Positions 43,933 through 55,329 of a stretch of 64,000 nt of DNA are shown in pieces (within the stretch, counting starts at the first letter, position 1; each line of letters starts with the position of its first letter). The notes beneath the pieces are model-generated. The model was not told the DNA's origin. It searched no databases and was given only the letters and a program-made list of their open reading frames with translations. A program made the position numbers and the translations under genes. The stretch is from positions 80,109,922 to 80,173,921 of the forward strand of contig NC_089584.1 in the NCBI RefSeq assembly GCF_019320115.1, in the 5' to 3' direction. Source of the stretch: Miscanthus floridulus (lineage: Eukaryota > Streptophyta > Magnoliopsida > Poales > Poaceae).

Positions 43933-46900
43933 TCATGCCAAGATTTGCATGACTGACCATCTCTTGTAGAAAACCAGATAGACCTCACGAAGATAATCCT
44001 CTCGCTCCCACATAGCGTCTTGCTCACTATGGTTATTCCGTACCACCTTGTAGAATTTAATGACTTTGCTATGGGTCACTCTTTCCATTGTCTCTAGCAC
44101 TCGAATAGGTCTTTCTTCATAGGTTAAATCCGACTGGATCTTGACACTAGCGGGTTCAATAGCTTCTTCGGGCACATGAAGACATTTCTTGAGTTGGGAG
44201 ACATGGAAAACATTGAATATAGTTCTCATTTCTAGAGGTAGCTAGAGTTTGTAGGCTACTGGTTCCCTTCGTCCAATGATCTTGTATGGGCCTACATACC
44301 TAGGTGCAAGCTTTCGCTTCACACCAAACCTTAGCACTTTCTTCATGGGAGACACCTTCAGATATACAAAATCCCCTACTTCAAATGCAATGGGACTTCT
44401 TCTTTTATCTGCATAACTCTTCTGTCTCGATTGAGCAGCTTCAATATGATGTTGAATAATTCAAACTTGTTCTTTAGCTTCTTTGACAAAGTCAATCCCA
44501 TAATACCTTCTTTCACCAGGCTCAATCCAATTCAAAGGAGTCCTACACTTTCGACCATAAAAAGCTTCAAAAGGAGCCATCTTGACGCTTTCTTGATAGC
44601 TATTATTGTAGGAGATTTTGGCCAAAGGTAGCCATTTCTCCCATGAACCCATAGAAGAAATCACACAAGCTCTCAACATATCCACTAGAATCTGATTCAC
44701 CCGCTTAGTCTGACTAGCTATCTGAGGGTGGTAAGCAGAGCTATGGATCAATTAGGGTACCTAACTGCTTATGTAGATGTTCCCAAAAATGATTAACAAA
44801 CTATGGTCCTCGATCTAACATAATGCTTTTAGGCACACCATGCAATCGTACGATTTGGGCAATGTACAACTCTGCATACTGATGGGGTCGATATCTTTCC
44901 TTAATAGGGATGAAATGTGTAGATTTAGTCAAGCGGTCAACAATTACCCATATGGAATCATGACCCTTTTCAGTGGTTGGAAGCCCAACTATAAAATCCA
45001 TACTGATGTCATCCCATTTCCATCTTGGGATAGACAGTGGCTGAAGTAGTCCAGCTGGCTTCAAAGGGATGGCCTTGACCCGACAGCAATTATCGCATCT
45101 AGCAACAAATGCTGCCATTTCTTTCTTCATTTTTATCTACCAGAAGCGTGTTTTCAGATCATGGTACATTTTATTGCTACTTGGGTGAATGGACAAATTG
45201 GAAGAGTGTGCTTCCTCTAGAATTTGGTTTCTCAATACTTTCAGCTTAAAGGCATCTGCAACCACATTGGCTTTTCCCGGATGATAATGTACTTCTAGGT
45301 TGTAATCCTTGATCAATTCCAACCATCTTCTCTGCCTCATTTTCAATTCAGGTTGGGTGAAATTGTACTTGAGGCTCTTATGATCAGTGTAGATATGGCA
45401 AACATTACCAAGCAGGTAATGTCTCCAAATTTTTAGAGCATGGATAACTATTGCTAATTCTAAATCATGGGTTGGATAATTGACTTCATGCTTTCTCAGT
45501 TGCCGCGAGGCATAAGCAATGACTTGGCCTTCCTGCATTAGAACACACCCCAAACCGGTACCTGATGCATCGCAAAACACATCAAAAGATTTCTCAATGT
45601 CAGGCTATGCTAAAACAGGAGCAGTAGTTAGCAATGTTCGTAAAGTGTGAAAAGCTGCCTCACACTCCGGTGTCCATACAAATTTCTCATCCTTCAGAAG
45701 CAACCTAGTCATGGGCTTGGCCATTTTGGAGAAAACCCCGAACCACATGAACGGAGGTTGGGGCTTTCCAATCAAGAACCTCCTGCACCTTGGATGGGTC
45801 CACCAAAATTCCATCTTCAGATAAAACATGGCCTAGGAAAGGTACTTTCCTCAACCAGAATTCACATTTACTAAATTTAGCATATAACTTATGCTCTCTC
45901 AGCCTAGACAACACCACTCTCAAGTGCTCTACGTGATCTTCTGCATTCTCAGAATAGATCAAGATATCATCGATAAACACGACCACAAACTTATCAAGCT
46001 TGGGCATGAATACCGAGTTCATTAAATACATGAAATAGGCAGGAGCATTGGTCAACCCAAAGGACATGACTAAATACTCATAAAGGCCATACTTAGTGGA
46101 AAAAGCTGTCTTAGGTATGTCCTCAGGCCTGATCTTGATTTTGTGATAACCTGACCTCAAATCAATCTTAGAGTACACTTTTGCTTTTGCTAATTGATCA
46201 AATAAGATATCAATGTGAGGCAAAGGATATTTGTTCTTGATAGTAACAGCATTGAGTGGCCGATAGTCCACACACATCCGCAAAGACTTGTCCTTCTTTT
46301 TCACAAATATGGCTGGACAACCCCATGGTGATGAACTAGGGCGAATGAGACCCTTTTCTAAGAGCTCTTGCAATTCGGTCTTCAATTCTGCTAATTCATT
46401 TGGCGGCATTCTATAAGGTCTTTGGGAGACGGGCGCTGTACCTAGTATTAACTCAATCTTGAACTCTATATCCCTATCGGGTGGTAACCTAGGTAATTCA
46501 TCTGGAAAGACATCCGGAAATTCACATACTACATGAATATCAGCAAGGGCCAACGGCTGGATAGCATTGGCCACCTTTTGGGGTTCAAACTCCCTAGAAA
46601 GGGGTACTAGAAAAGCATCGTTATTCCTGGGGTCTCTCAACATAATGGTTTTAGTTGATGTATCGATAAGGACACCATGGTTCTTCATCCAATTCATACC
46701 CAAGAACACATCTATACCCAATCCCGGTAATATCACTAAATTTGTAGTATACTCTCATTCCCTTATTTGGATAAATACATCTTTAACTATCTGATTGGTA
46801 GAAATGTTACTCTCGGCTGCACTTATATAATAACCACCTTTGTCTACTACAAATATTTTCTGATCATACTTGGATGCAAATGTTGGACTCATGAATGAAT

Positions 46901-47534
46901 GCGAATCCCTAGAATCAAACAGAACAACTGCAGGGTAATGGTTCACAAGAAACATACCAGCTATGACAACCTCGCCAGAGGGAATCTCTTCCATGGTGGT
47001 GTAATGCACATACCCTGGGCGTGCATTTGCAGCTGCTGGCTTCTGATTATTCTTCTTGGGGTAAGGGCACTCCCTCGCCCAATGACCAATCTTGTTGCAA
47101 TTGAAACATGGTTGATTGTTAGGCGGTGCCTTCGAGTTACCTTGTCCTGCACCACCCTTAGGTGGTAGAGCAATAGAGTATGCCCGATGATACCCTTTAT
47201 TTGCTTGGCTTGGCTGGGCCTTCTTCTGAGGTGGCCGATATTTTGGAGTAGGTGGGCGGTATTGGGTTCTTGCCACCACTGGAGCTCTTTGCTGAGACGC
47301 ACCGGCTTCAAAGGCCCTCTTGTAGCTCTTGGATGCAGCATAAATATTATTATGATTCTCTTGTGTGAGTGCATCACTCACAAATTCATTGTAGGTTCTC
47401 ACTCTTGTTATTTGCTACAGTCTTCATCAACTTTGGACCTAGTCCTCTCTTGAAACTAGCAATCTTCTTAGCATCGGTATTCATAAACTCAGGTGCATAC
47501 CTAGAGAGGTTGTTGAAGGCATGCAAGTACTCAC
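43933..47534 (-). pseudogene. Truncated gag-pol inside the right composite LTR of element B
   Basis: The gag is cut at the HAFNNLSRY region and lacks its first about 170 residues. The CCHC knuckle (about 47070-47110), protease (46860-46930), a long readable reverse transcriptase (45705-46736, with FIDDILIYS), RNase H, integrase (CDNC, MDFIVGLP) and the chromodomain-like end (43933-44229) follow. Deletions are seen near 45735 (about 43 bp, start of the thumb region) and near 45235 (about 240 bp between RNase H and integrase), besides stops. Its gag end joins LTR sequence at GTACTCA/C, identical to the joint at 25475. Confidence 0.88.
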
Positions 47535-48596
47535 AGCGAGCCGAAAGCACAACGGCGCTCCGGTGATGGTGCGGTCACGGTGAGGCGAAATGGGACCTTA
47601 CCAAGGCATGACATGAGGTAGAGGTGAAGGTGGTGGAGCTGTTGGCGTGAGGAATCGAGCGGTGGTGCTGCGACAGTAGCGAGCGGGCATGGCAGAGCGA
47701 CGGCAATGGTATGGCGGTGTGGTGCTCCGCTTTGCTCTGGCGTGAGCGAGAGAGAGCGAAATGGAGAGAGCAGTAGAGGCGCATGCCTTAACCCTCCACG
47801 CTGGCCTGACCGGCTGGGCCGGCGCCGGAGTATGGCCACCACACGGCGCGCCTGGCCTACCCCTGGTCGGCCACTGACGGTGCGGCGTCTGTGGCCATCA
47901 GGCCCGAAATCAGTGACTGACAGCGCAAGTTCATCCACCTCTATCTCCTAATCCATGGCGAGTTAACAAAAACTCCATTACTAAAAGTTGTAGAGCTACA
48001 TGTAAACTACAACTTTGCTTCGGGGAGTAACATCGAATTCGCTATAGTTTTCAAATTGCAAAGCTTCAAAGAAGGGTGCATCGAAACTAAAACTCAGTTC
48101 ATGACTTAGCAAATTTTTCTAAGTTGAAAATAGTATTTTGTTGATTCTTGTGAGCCCTATTTGACCATGTTAGCTGAATTAGCTCTTGACCCAGAAATAA
48201 AAGTTGTTACTCTAGTCAAGTACTACAACTTTACTTAAGGGTGCACTGCCATGCAAAGTCTCTAGAGTATAGTTCAACTTAGGTCAATCATACAACTTGA
48301 AAATGAAAGCCTACACTATAACCATGACTTAGAGGCCAAATGGGTCCAAGTAATGAATACCAAAGTTGTTCCATGTGACATTCTAAACATGTTTAAGGTA
48401 CTCCTAAGGTCCCACAAACATTTTATACATTGGTCACATGTAAATCCTAGCATATGTAAAGCATTTAGTAACAACACATGTGATATAAGCAATCATAGAG
48501 ATAAAATTTGAGATGCTCATGCTCATGAATGATCAATGATGCTTGTGCTCATGCAATGCCAGTGCCAAATGCATGCTTAACACCTAGGGTGTTACA
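47535..48596 (-). repeat. Element B LTR head, right end
   Basis: This is the first 1062 bp of the LTR in element orientation, ending outwards in TGTAACACCC and flanked by the CTAAA duplication at 48597-48601. Confidence 0.88.
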
Positions 48597-48601
48597 CTAA
48601 A

Positions 48602-48866
48602 CACATTCACACCCTCTATGGTGTCTTGAGTGCCAAAACAAAAACTTATTTGATACCTTTGTGTTGATCTCCTTAATTTTTATTTTTCTCTTTCTTCCTT
48701 TTCAAGTTGGAGCTTGATCACTATCATGACATGTCCATCTCCACCTCCATGGACATCCAACTTGCTCCATCACTTGGTGTGTACCGACCTAGCTCATGAT
48801 CACACTATATGACATAGGTTAGTACTTAGGTTTCATCAATTATCCAAAACTAAACTAGGACTTTCA
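48602..48866 (-). repeat. Element E 3' LTR, inner piece
   Basis: This continues the LTR after the CTAAA duplication and matches about 56977-57235, beginning on the minus strand with TGAAAGTCCTAG at 48866. Confidence 0.9.
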
Positions 48867-48881
48867 ATCTCTCCCTTTTTG
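48867..48881 (-). promoter_or_regulatory. Element E polypurine tract
   Basis: The minus strand reads AAAAAGGGAGAGATT directly before the 3' LTR. Confidence 0.82.
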
Positions 48882-49989
48882 GTAATTGATGACAACCTTT
48901 TCACAAAGATTTTTAATGAAATATTTTTTTGGATTCATGTTGCTTGCCCAAGCATTTTACCATGTGTAAAGGATATGGACAAGTTTCATAAACCTGAATT
49001 GGTAGCATTAGCTCCCCTACATATGTGCTAAGAGTTTGGATTTGAAAGCTTGCACATATGCATGGATTACGAAGTGTGGGAGAGTAATGACTACCAAATG
49101 ATGCTAAGGTGTAAAGAATGGACCTTTGAAGCGTGATACCAATCGGAGTTGCCAATAATACCATCCTTAGAACCATGGTTAGTTGGATAGCACTTGCAAA
49201 ACACAAACACTAGATACCTCGTGAGATCAACATTAAAAGCAAGGCTCTAGTACCACTAGAAAAGTGAGCAAGGCACATCTAACTTTCATCCTATGCATGC
49301 TAGTTTTGCATTTCTTCAATCAATCCTACAACTAGCATACACCACACAAGCATGGATATAGAATTTAAAAACTTGTGCTATGCAAGCAAACATATGTAAT
49401 GCACATACAAACGCATCAAACAAGTTTATGAGCTTGCTCCCCCCTACTTGTGTGCTTCAAATTTTAATTGATCCCCTTCCACTACCATTTCATTTTGTTT
49501 GCTCTTCCTATCTTACTATCTTTGTGAATTACTTTTCCCCTTTTGGCATCAAATACCACAAAAGGTGAGCTCAAATTTTAGATAGGTTGGGGTGAAACCA
49601 TGTTAAGAGAGGATCATTTTCCCATAATTGGTTCAATCTAGATCACTTGCAAAAGATATTTAACTTGGTTTGATCTAAGGGCAAGCTTCTTCACACCTCA
49701 TTTCAAGGGTTATCTTGACCATGTTGAGTTAAACACTTATAGCTCATTTTCTAGATTAAACACTAGGTTCATAAGACCACAAACATGTCATATGCTACCA
49801 CTAGATCATTTCCAACATAGAAGCAATAGTGGTACCAAGCATCAAATCCATTTGATTTTCATGAATGAGCCTAAGACATGATAGGAATAACTAGATGCAC
49901 TAAACAAGTCCTTAGCAAAGGATGAATGACATGTTAATCAATTTTACCTTGCTTTGCTCGAAGGAGAGGCATGTCATATAATGGGGTGC
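48882..49989 (-). other. Element E 3' untranslated region
   Basis: About 1.1 kb of AT-rich sequence lies between the RNase H end and the polypurine tract. No open frame has family resemblance. Confidence 0.6.
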
Positions 49990-52900
49990 ATCAACACATA
50001 TTTGAGAAGTCAAGTATGTTCAATTCATTCCTTAGCTTGCAAAACCTCTTCTCATCAAGTGGCTTGGTGAAAATATCAGCAAGTTGATCATCGGTGCCCA
50101 CACTTTCAATGCAAATGTCCTCTTTTTATTGGTGATCTCTAATGAAAAGATGACGAACATCAATATGCTTTGTTCTTAAATGTTGAACTGGGTTGTTGGT
50201 GAGCTTCACGGCACTCTCATTGTCACATAGCAATGGCACTTGTTTGAATTTGGTTCTAAAATCACTTAGTAGCATTCATTTAAAGTAATTAAGCACAACA
50301 ACTACCGGTCAAAATGTACTCCGCTTTAGCAGTTGAAAGTGCTACACTATTTTGTTTCTTTGATGACCAAGACACAAGTGATCTTCCCAATAGTTGACAT
50401 GTGCCCGATGTGCTCTTTCTCTCAACTTTGCATCCTGCATAATCGGAGTCCAAATATCCAATCAACTCAAATCTAGCTCCTTTGGGATACCACAATCCAA
50501 TATTTTGTGTATACTTCAAGTACCTCAAAATTCTCTTTGTTGCCTTCAAATGACTTTCTCTTAGTGAGGTTTGAAATCTTGCACACATGCATACACTAAA
50601 CATCACATCTGGCCATGTTGCGGTCATATAGAGTCAATCATAGTCCGATACATCTTTTGATCCACTATATTACCACTAGCATCACTATCCAAGCTTCCAT
50701 TTGTCCCCATTGGTGTACTAATAGCTTTAGCATCATCTATTCCAAACTTCTTGAGAATGTCTTTGATGTACTTGACTTGACTCACAAATGTACCATTCTT
50801 CATTTGCTTGAATTGAAGACCAAGAAAGTAACTAAGCTCTCCAATCATGGACATCTCAAACTCATTGGCCATCATCTTTCCAAACTCCTCACAAAAATCT
50901 TGATTGGTTGATCCAAAGATAATGTCATCAACATAGATTTGCAACACAAACAAGCCATTGCCTATCTTCTTGGTGAAGAGAGTGGTGTCAACCGTGCCAT
51001 CTTGAATCCCTTAGAGAGTAGAAAATCCCTCAACCTCTCATACCATGCTCTTGGTGCTTGTTTCAATCCATACAAAGTCTTCTTCAACTTGTAGACATGG
51101 TTGGGTTTCTTATCATCTTCAAATCCAGGTAGTTGCTCAACATAGACAAGCTCATTGATGTACCCATTGAGAAATACACTCTTCACATCCATTTGGTACA
51201 ACTTGATGTTGTGGGCACAAGCATAGGCTAACAAGATCCTAATTGCTTCTAATCTTGCAACCGGGGCATAAGTTTCTCTAATGTCAAGACCTTTAACTTG
51301 AGTGTAACCTTGAGCCACTAATCTTGCTTTGTTCCTTACTACTATCCCATCTTAATCTTGCTTGTTCCAAAAGACCTATTTTGTTCCAATCACATTATGA
51401 TCCTTACGCCTCTCAACTAACACCCATACTTGATTTCTTATGAAGTTGTTTAGCTCTTCATGTATAGCATTCACCCAATCAACATCCTTCAAAGCTTCAT
51501 CTCTTCTTTGGTTCAATGGATGACACAAATGAGAAATGTTCACAAAATGATGCCAATCTTGATCTTGTTTACACACCTCTTGAGATATCACCAATTATAG
51601 AGTCCAATGGATGATCTCTTGCAACATTGGTTGGTTGGAGCACTTGAACTTGATTGCTTGCACTTGGTTGATTATTTGGTTGAGGTGATGTACTAGCCAC
51701 TTGTTGTTGATCTTGCTCTTTGTCATTACTTGCACTAGCTTGATTTTGATCATGAGAACCACTAGCTTGCACATTTGAGAGTACTTGATTCTTGTCATCT
51801 TCAATATCAATCACCTCTCTAGGCCTTATATCATGAAAATATCCATCTTCTTCATTGCATTGACTAATTGAGTGCCTCTTACATCATCTAGATTCTCATC
51901 TTCCTCTTGAGAACCATTGGTTTCATCAAATTCAACATCATGCACCTCCTCAAGAGTACCACTAGCTAAATTTCAAACTCTATAAGCCTTACTAGTAGTA
52001 GAGTAACCAAGCAAGAAGCCTTCATCGTATTTCTTCTTAAACTTGCTCAATCTAGTGCCTTTCTTCAATATATAGCATTTGCAACCCAAAAACCCAAAAA
52101 TATGCAATATTGGGCTTTCTACCATTTAAGAGCTCATATGGTGTCTTCTCCAACATTAGGTGATAATAGAGACGGTTGCTATAGTAGCATGCGTGTTGAT
52201 TGCTTTGGCCCAAAATAAATGACTAACATTGTACTCACTTAGCATTGATCTTGCCATGTCAATCAAGGTTCTATTCTTCCTCTCAACAAGGCCATTTGAT
52301 TCTAGAGTATACTTAGCCAAGACTTAATGTCTAATTCCAAATTCAGCACATAGCTCATCAATTCTAGTATTCTTGAATTCACTACAATTGTCACTTCTCA
52401 CTTTCTTGATGGTTATTTCAAACTCATTGTGTATTCTCTTGATGAATGTTTTGAAGGTTGCAAATACATCACTCATGTCAACAAGAAAGAACACCCATGT
52501 ATATCTAGTGAGATCATCCACTATCAAAAATCCATATTTGTTTTCACCAATGCTAGTATAAGTTGTTGGCCCAAACAAATCTATGTGCAATAACTCAAAT
52601 GCTCTAGATGTGCTCATGATGCTTTTCTTAGGATGTGTGTTGCCAACTTACTTTTTGGCTTGACATGCACTACATAACTTATCCTTCTCAAATGTGACAT
52701 CCTTCAAGCCCCTTACTAGATCATTCTTAATCAATTTGTTCAATTGTTTCATTCCAACATGACCAAGCCTTCTATGCCATAACCAACCCATGCTAGACTT
52801 AGAGAGCAAACATGTTAACAATTGAGTTTCACTAGCATTGAAATCAACCAAAGTATAGATTCTCATATCTAAAGCCTTTGAAGATTAAGTTAGAGCCATC

Positions 52901-53215
52901 TACAATTATGATATCTACATCATCCACACCAAATATGCACTTGAAACCAAGATCACACAATTGAGTTACTGATAATAGGTTAAAGTTCAATCTCTCTACT
53001 AGTAGCACATTGGAAATGCTCAAATCATTGGATATTGCAATCTTACCAAGCCCTTTGACCTTGCCTTTGCCATTGTCACCAAATGTGATGCTATCATAAC
53101 CACTACTATCATTGGTGTTGATTGAATTGAACATTCTTGAATCATCGGTCATATGTTGTGTGCACCCACTATCAAGCACACAATGCCTTCCTCTGGCTTT
53201 GTAATTGACCAACAA
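49990..53215 (-). pseudogene. Element E pol (protease, integrase, RT, RNase H), degenerate Copia type
   Basis: In order on the minus strand: protease with CVLDSGCTQHMTDD (about 53170-53200); the zinc-type pre-integrase segment (52650-52866, with WHRRLGHVG and CSACQAKK); integrase core (52324-52617, with IDLFGP and SDNCSEFKN); a gap of broken frames; reverse transcriptase (50962-51318 with the QMDVKSVFLNGY block, 50624-50953 with IYVDDIIFGST); and RNase H (to about 49990, with DSDYAGC and HIDVRHLFIRDH-type words in broken frames). At least six frame changes or stops are present. Integrase before reverse transcriptase identifies Copia. Confidence 0.9.
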
Positions 53216-53222
53216 AAGAAGA

Positions 53223-55257
53223 TCAATTCTTTTTAGGTACCCAAACTTGCTTGGGCCCTTGAAGGTTAGTGACTAAGGCCTTTGGCACCCAAATGACTTT
53301 CTTCTTTGAGCCCATAATTGGTGTACCAATGAACTTAGCATGCACACCATTGACACCCTTGGTCAGCATATAACAAGAATCAAATTTAATTGAGGATACA
53401 TTGGTTGGTTTGTTCTTGTAATATTGTTCTATGTGCCCAACTTGCTTGCATCTATTATAAAACCGACCATTGCCCTTCACAAAACTAGTCTTGTGAGTAG
53501 CAAAGGCCACCTTGCCTTTCTTGGGGGTATAGCCTAATCCCTCTTTGTTGAGAGAAAAGCTTTGGCTACCCAAGCACTTTACCAAGCGGGCATCTCCACC
53601 ATAGGTATTGCCTAAGGCACGAGTGAGCTCATTCACCTCCTTCTTGAGAGTCTCATTTTTCACCATTAGTGAGGCATCACAAGTGAAACCATCACTCAAA
53701 GGTGAAGTAGAAGTGAAAGTGATACAAGAAGGGTCAGTAGGAGCAACAACAATGGGCTTGTAGAAAGATTCATCAATAATATCACAAGTCAAGCCCACAT
53801 CACATGATACAACAACCATATGCTTGTCTTGATATAGAAGAGAAGAGTGAGCCTTTTCAAGCTTAGAGTGAGATTTGACAAACTTCTCATGGGCTTCCAT
53901 TAGCCTCTCATGAGTAGCACTGAGCTCATCAAAGGCTTTCTCAAGAGATTTGCATTTCTTGCGCAAGTCTTTGCACTCCTTTCTTTTTAGCTCAAAACAC
54001 TCATGAGCTTGTTCCATCATGTCCATGAGCACCTCTTTGAAGTACTCCTCATCATCATCATCGCTCCTACAATCATCACTTTCACAATCATCACCATCAC
54101 TTTCATTATATTTTACCTTAGAGGACTTAGCCATGAAACATGATGGTGTGTCGAAGAGAGAAGGCTTGTTGTTGATGGCGATACTTGCAAGTGCCTTATT
54201 CTTGGATGTCTTCTCATCATCACTAGACTCATCATTATCCGAAGAAGCATCACTATCCCAAGTCACCACATAAGAGCCACCCTTCTTCTTCTTCTTGAAG
54301 GACATCTTGTTCTCCTTCTTTTCCTTTTTTCCTTCTTCTTCTCATCCTCTTCATTGTCACTATTGTATGGACAATCCACCAAGATGTGATCTTTGCTCTT
54401 GCATCTAAAGCACCTTCTCACTTGGTCTTTGTTCTTGAAATTGTCCCTTCTCTTTCTTGACTTGTAGCCCTTCTTCTTCATAAACTTGCCAAAGTTCTTC
54501 ACAAATAGAGCCATGGATTGTCAAAGTCACTAGTTTCTTCATCATCACTTGATTCTTCTTTCTTTGCTTTGCCCTTGCTCTTGGATGATGTGCTAGACTT
54601 GAATGCCACACTCTTCTTCTTCTTGTCTTCATCCTTCTTCTCATCTCGGTAAACCCTCTCCCTTTCCACATGGTATGTCTCTTGTGTCATGACATCACCT
54701 AGTACTTGGTTAGGGACTATGTCCTTTAATCCTTCTCTTATGATTATCAATCTCAATGTTTCAAACCTTGAAGGTAGGCACATCAAGAACCGATGAGAGA
54801 AATCATCATTTTGTACTTTCTCACCCAAACTCTTGAGATCATTGACAATCACTTGCATTCTATGGAACATCTCCAGAATTCTCTCATTATCCTTCATCTT
54901 GAAGCTTGTCAACTTATCCTTGAGAATGTACAATTTTGCACTCTTGACCACCAGTGTGCCCTCATATGTTTCTTCCAATCTGTTCCACACCTCACTAGCT
55001 CTCTCAAGATCCTTGATTTGCTCAAACACTTTTGAATCAATGGCATTGTAGATGGTGTTGAGCGCCATTGTGTTGCATTGCTTGTTCTCTAGTTCTCTTG
55101 GGGTTGGATTTGTGGGATCAAGAATCACAAAATCATTCTCGGTCACATCCCACACCTTGTCATTGATTGAACCCAAATACATCTTTATTTTTCTCTTCCA
55201 ATAATCATAGCATGTACCATCAAAGTGTGATGGTTTGCCCCTAACATGGTTGAACAC
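53223..55257 (-). pseudogene. Element E gag, degenerate Copia type
   Basis: It starts at 55257 with MFNHVRGKPSHFDGTCYDYW, a UBN2-type gag domain read to about 54500. After a frameshift come the CCHC knuckle CFRCKSKDHILVDC (about 54370-54420) and a lysine-rich stretch. A second frameshift leads into an acidic and coiled-coil segment with a degenerate knuckle-like RCKQVGHIEQYYKNK lacking key cysteines, and lysine/tryptophan-rich repeats (KKVIWVPKA, KQVWVPKK). The frame changes at about 54510 and 54300, and again before the protease. The architecture resembles the long gag of SIRE/Maximus-type elements. Confidence 0.88.
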
Positions 55258-55313
55258 TATTTGAGCTGTATTTTAACACCGAGGTTGTTAAGCCTTTAAT
55301 CAAACGGTGACCA

Positions 55314-55327
55314 CGACTTTGATACCA
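55314..55327 (-). promoter_or_regulatory. Element E primer-binding site
   Basis: The minus strand reads TGGTATCAAAGTCG two bases from the 5' LTR, a variant of the tRNA-Met-type site. Confidence 0.8.
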
Positions 55328-55329
55328 CT

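Larger units (their letters stand above)
2101..48596 (-). mobile_element. Element B: gypsy chromovirus with composite LTRs, degenerate
   Basis: The ends are TGTAACA...TGTTACA. They are flanked by the direct repeat CTAAA at 2096-2100 and 48597-48601, and the empty site CCTAAACAC is visible in the other LTR of E at 56971-56979. Read on the minus strand: composite 5' LTR 48596-39668, primer-binding site 39665-39654, leader (with element C inserted), extra-ORF pseudogene 32391-31370, gag-pol pseudogene 30991-26589, polypurine tract 26580-26566, composite 3' LTR 26565-2101 (with element A inserted). Each composite LTR contains LTR head, truncated gag, pol and LTR tail. The coding parts resemble element D throughout, so B and D are related chromovirus families. 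Confidence 0.85.
39668..48596 (-). repeat. Element B composite 5' LTR (8929 bp)
   Basis: In element orientation it contains an LTR head (48596-47535), truncated gag-pol (47534-43933), a polypurine tract (about 43923-43909) and one complete LTR (43908-39668, 4241 bp). The same LTR-gag joint occurs in the left composite LTR, and the outer edges carry the CTAAA duplication, so the composite behaves as the terminal repeat of B. Confidence 0.82.
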
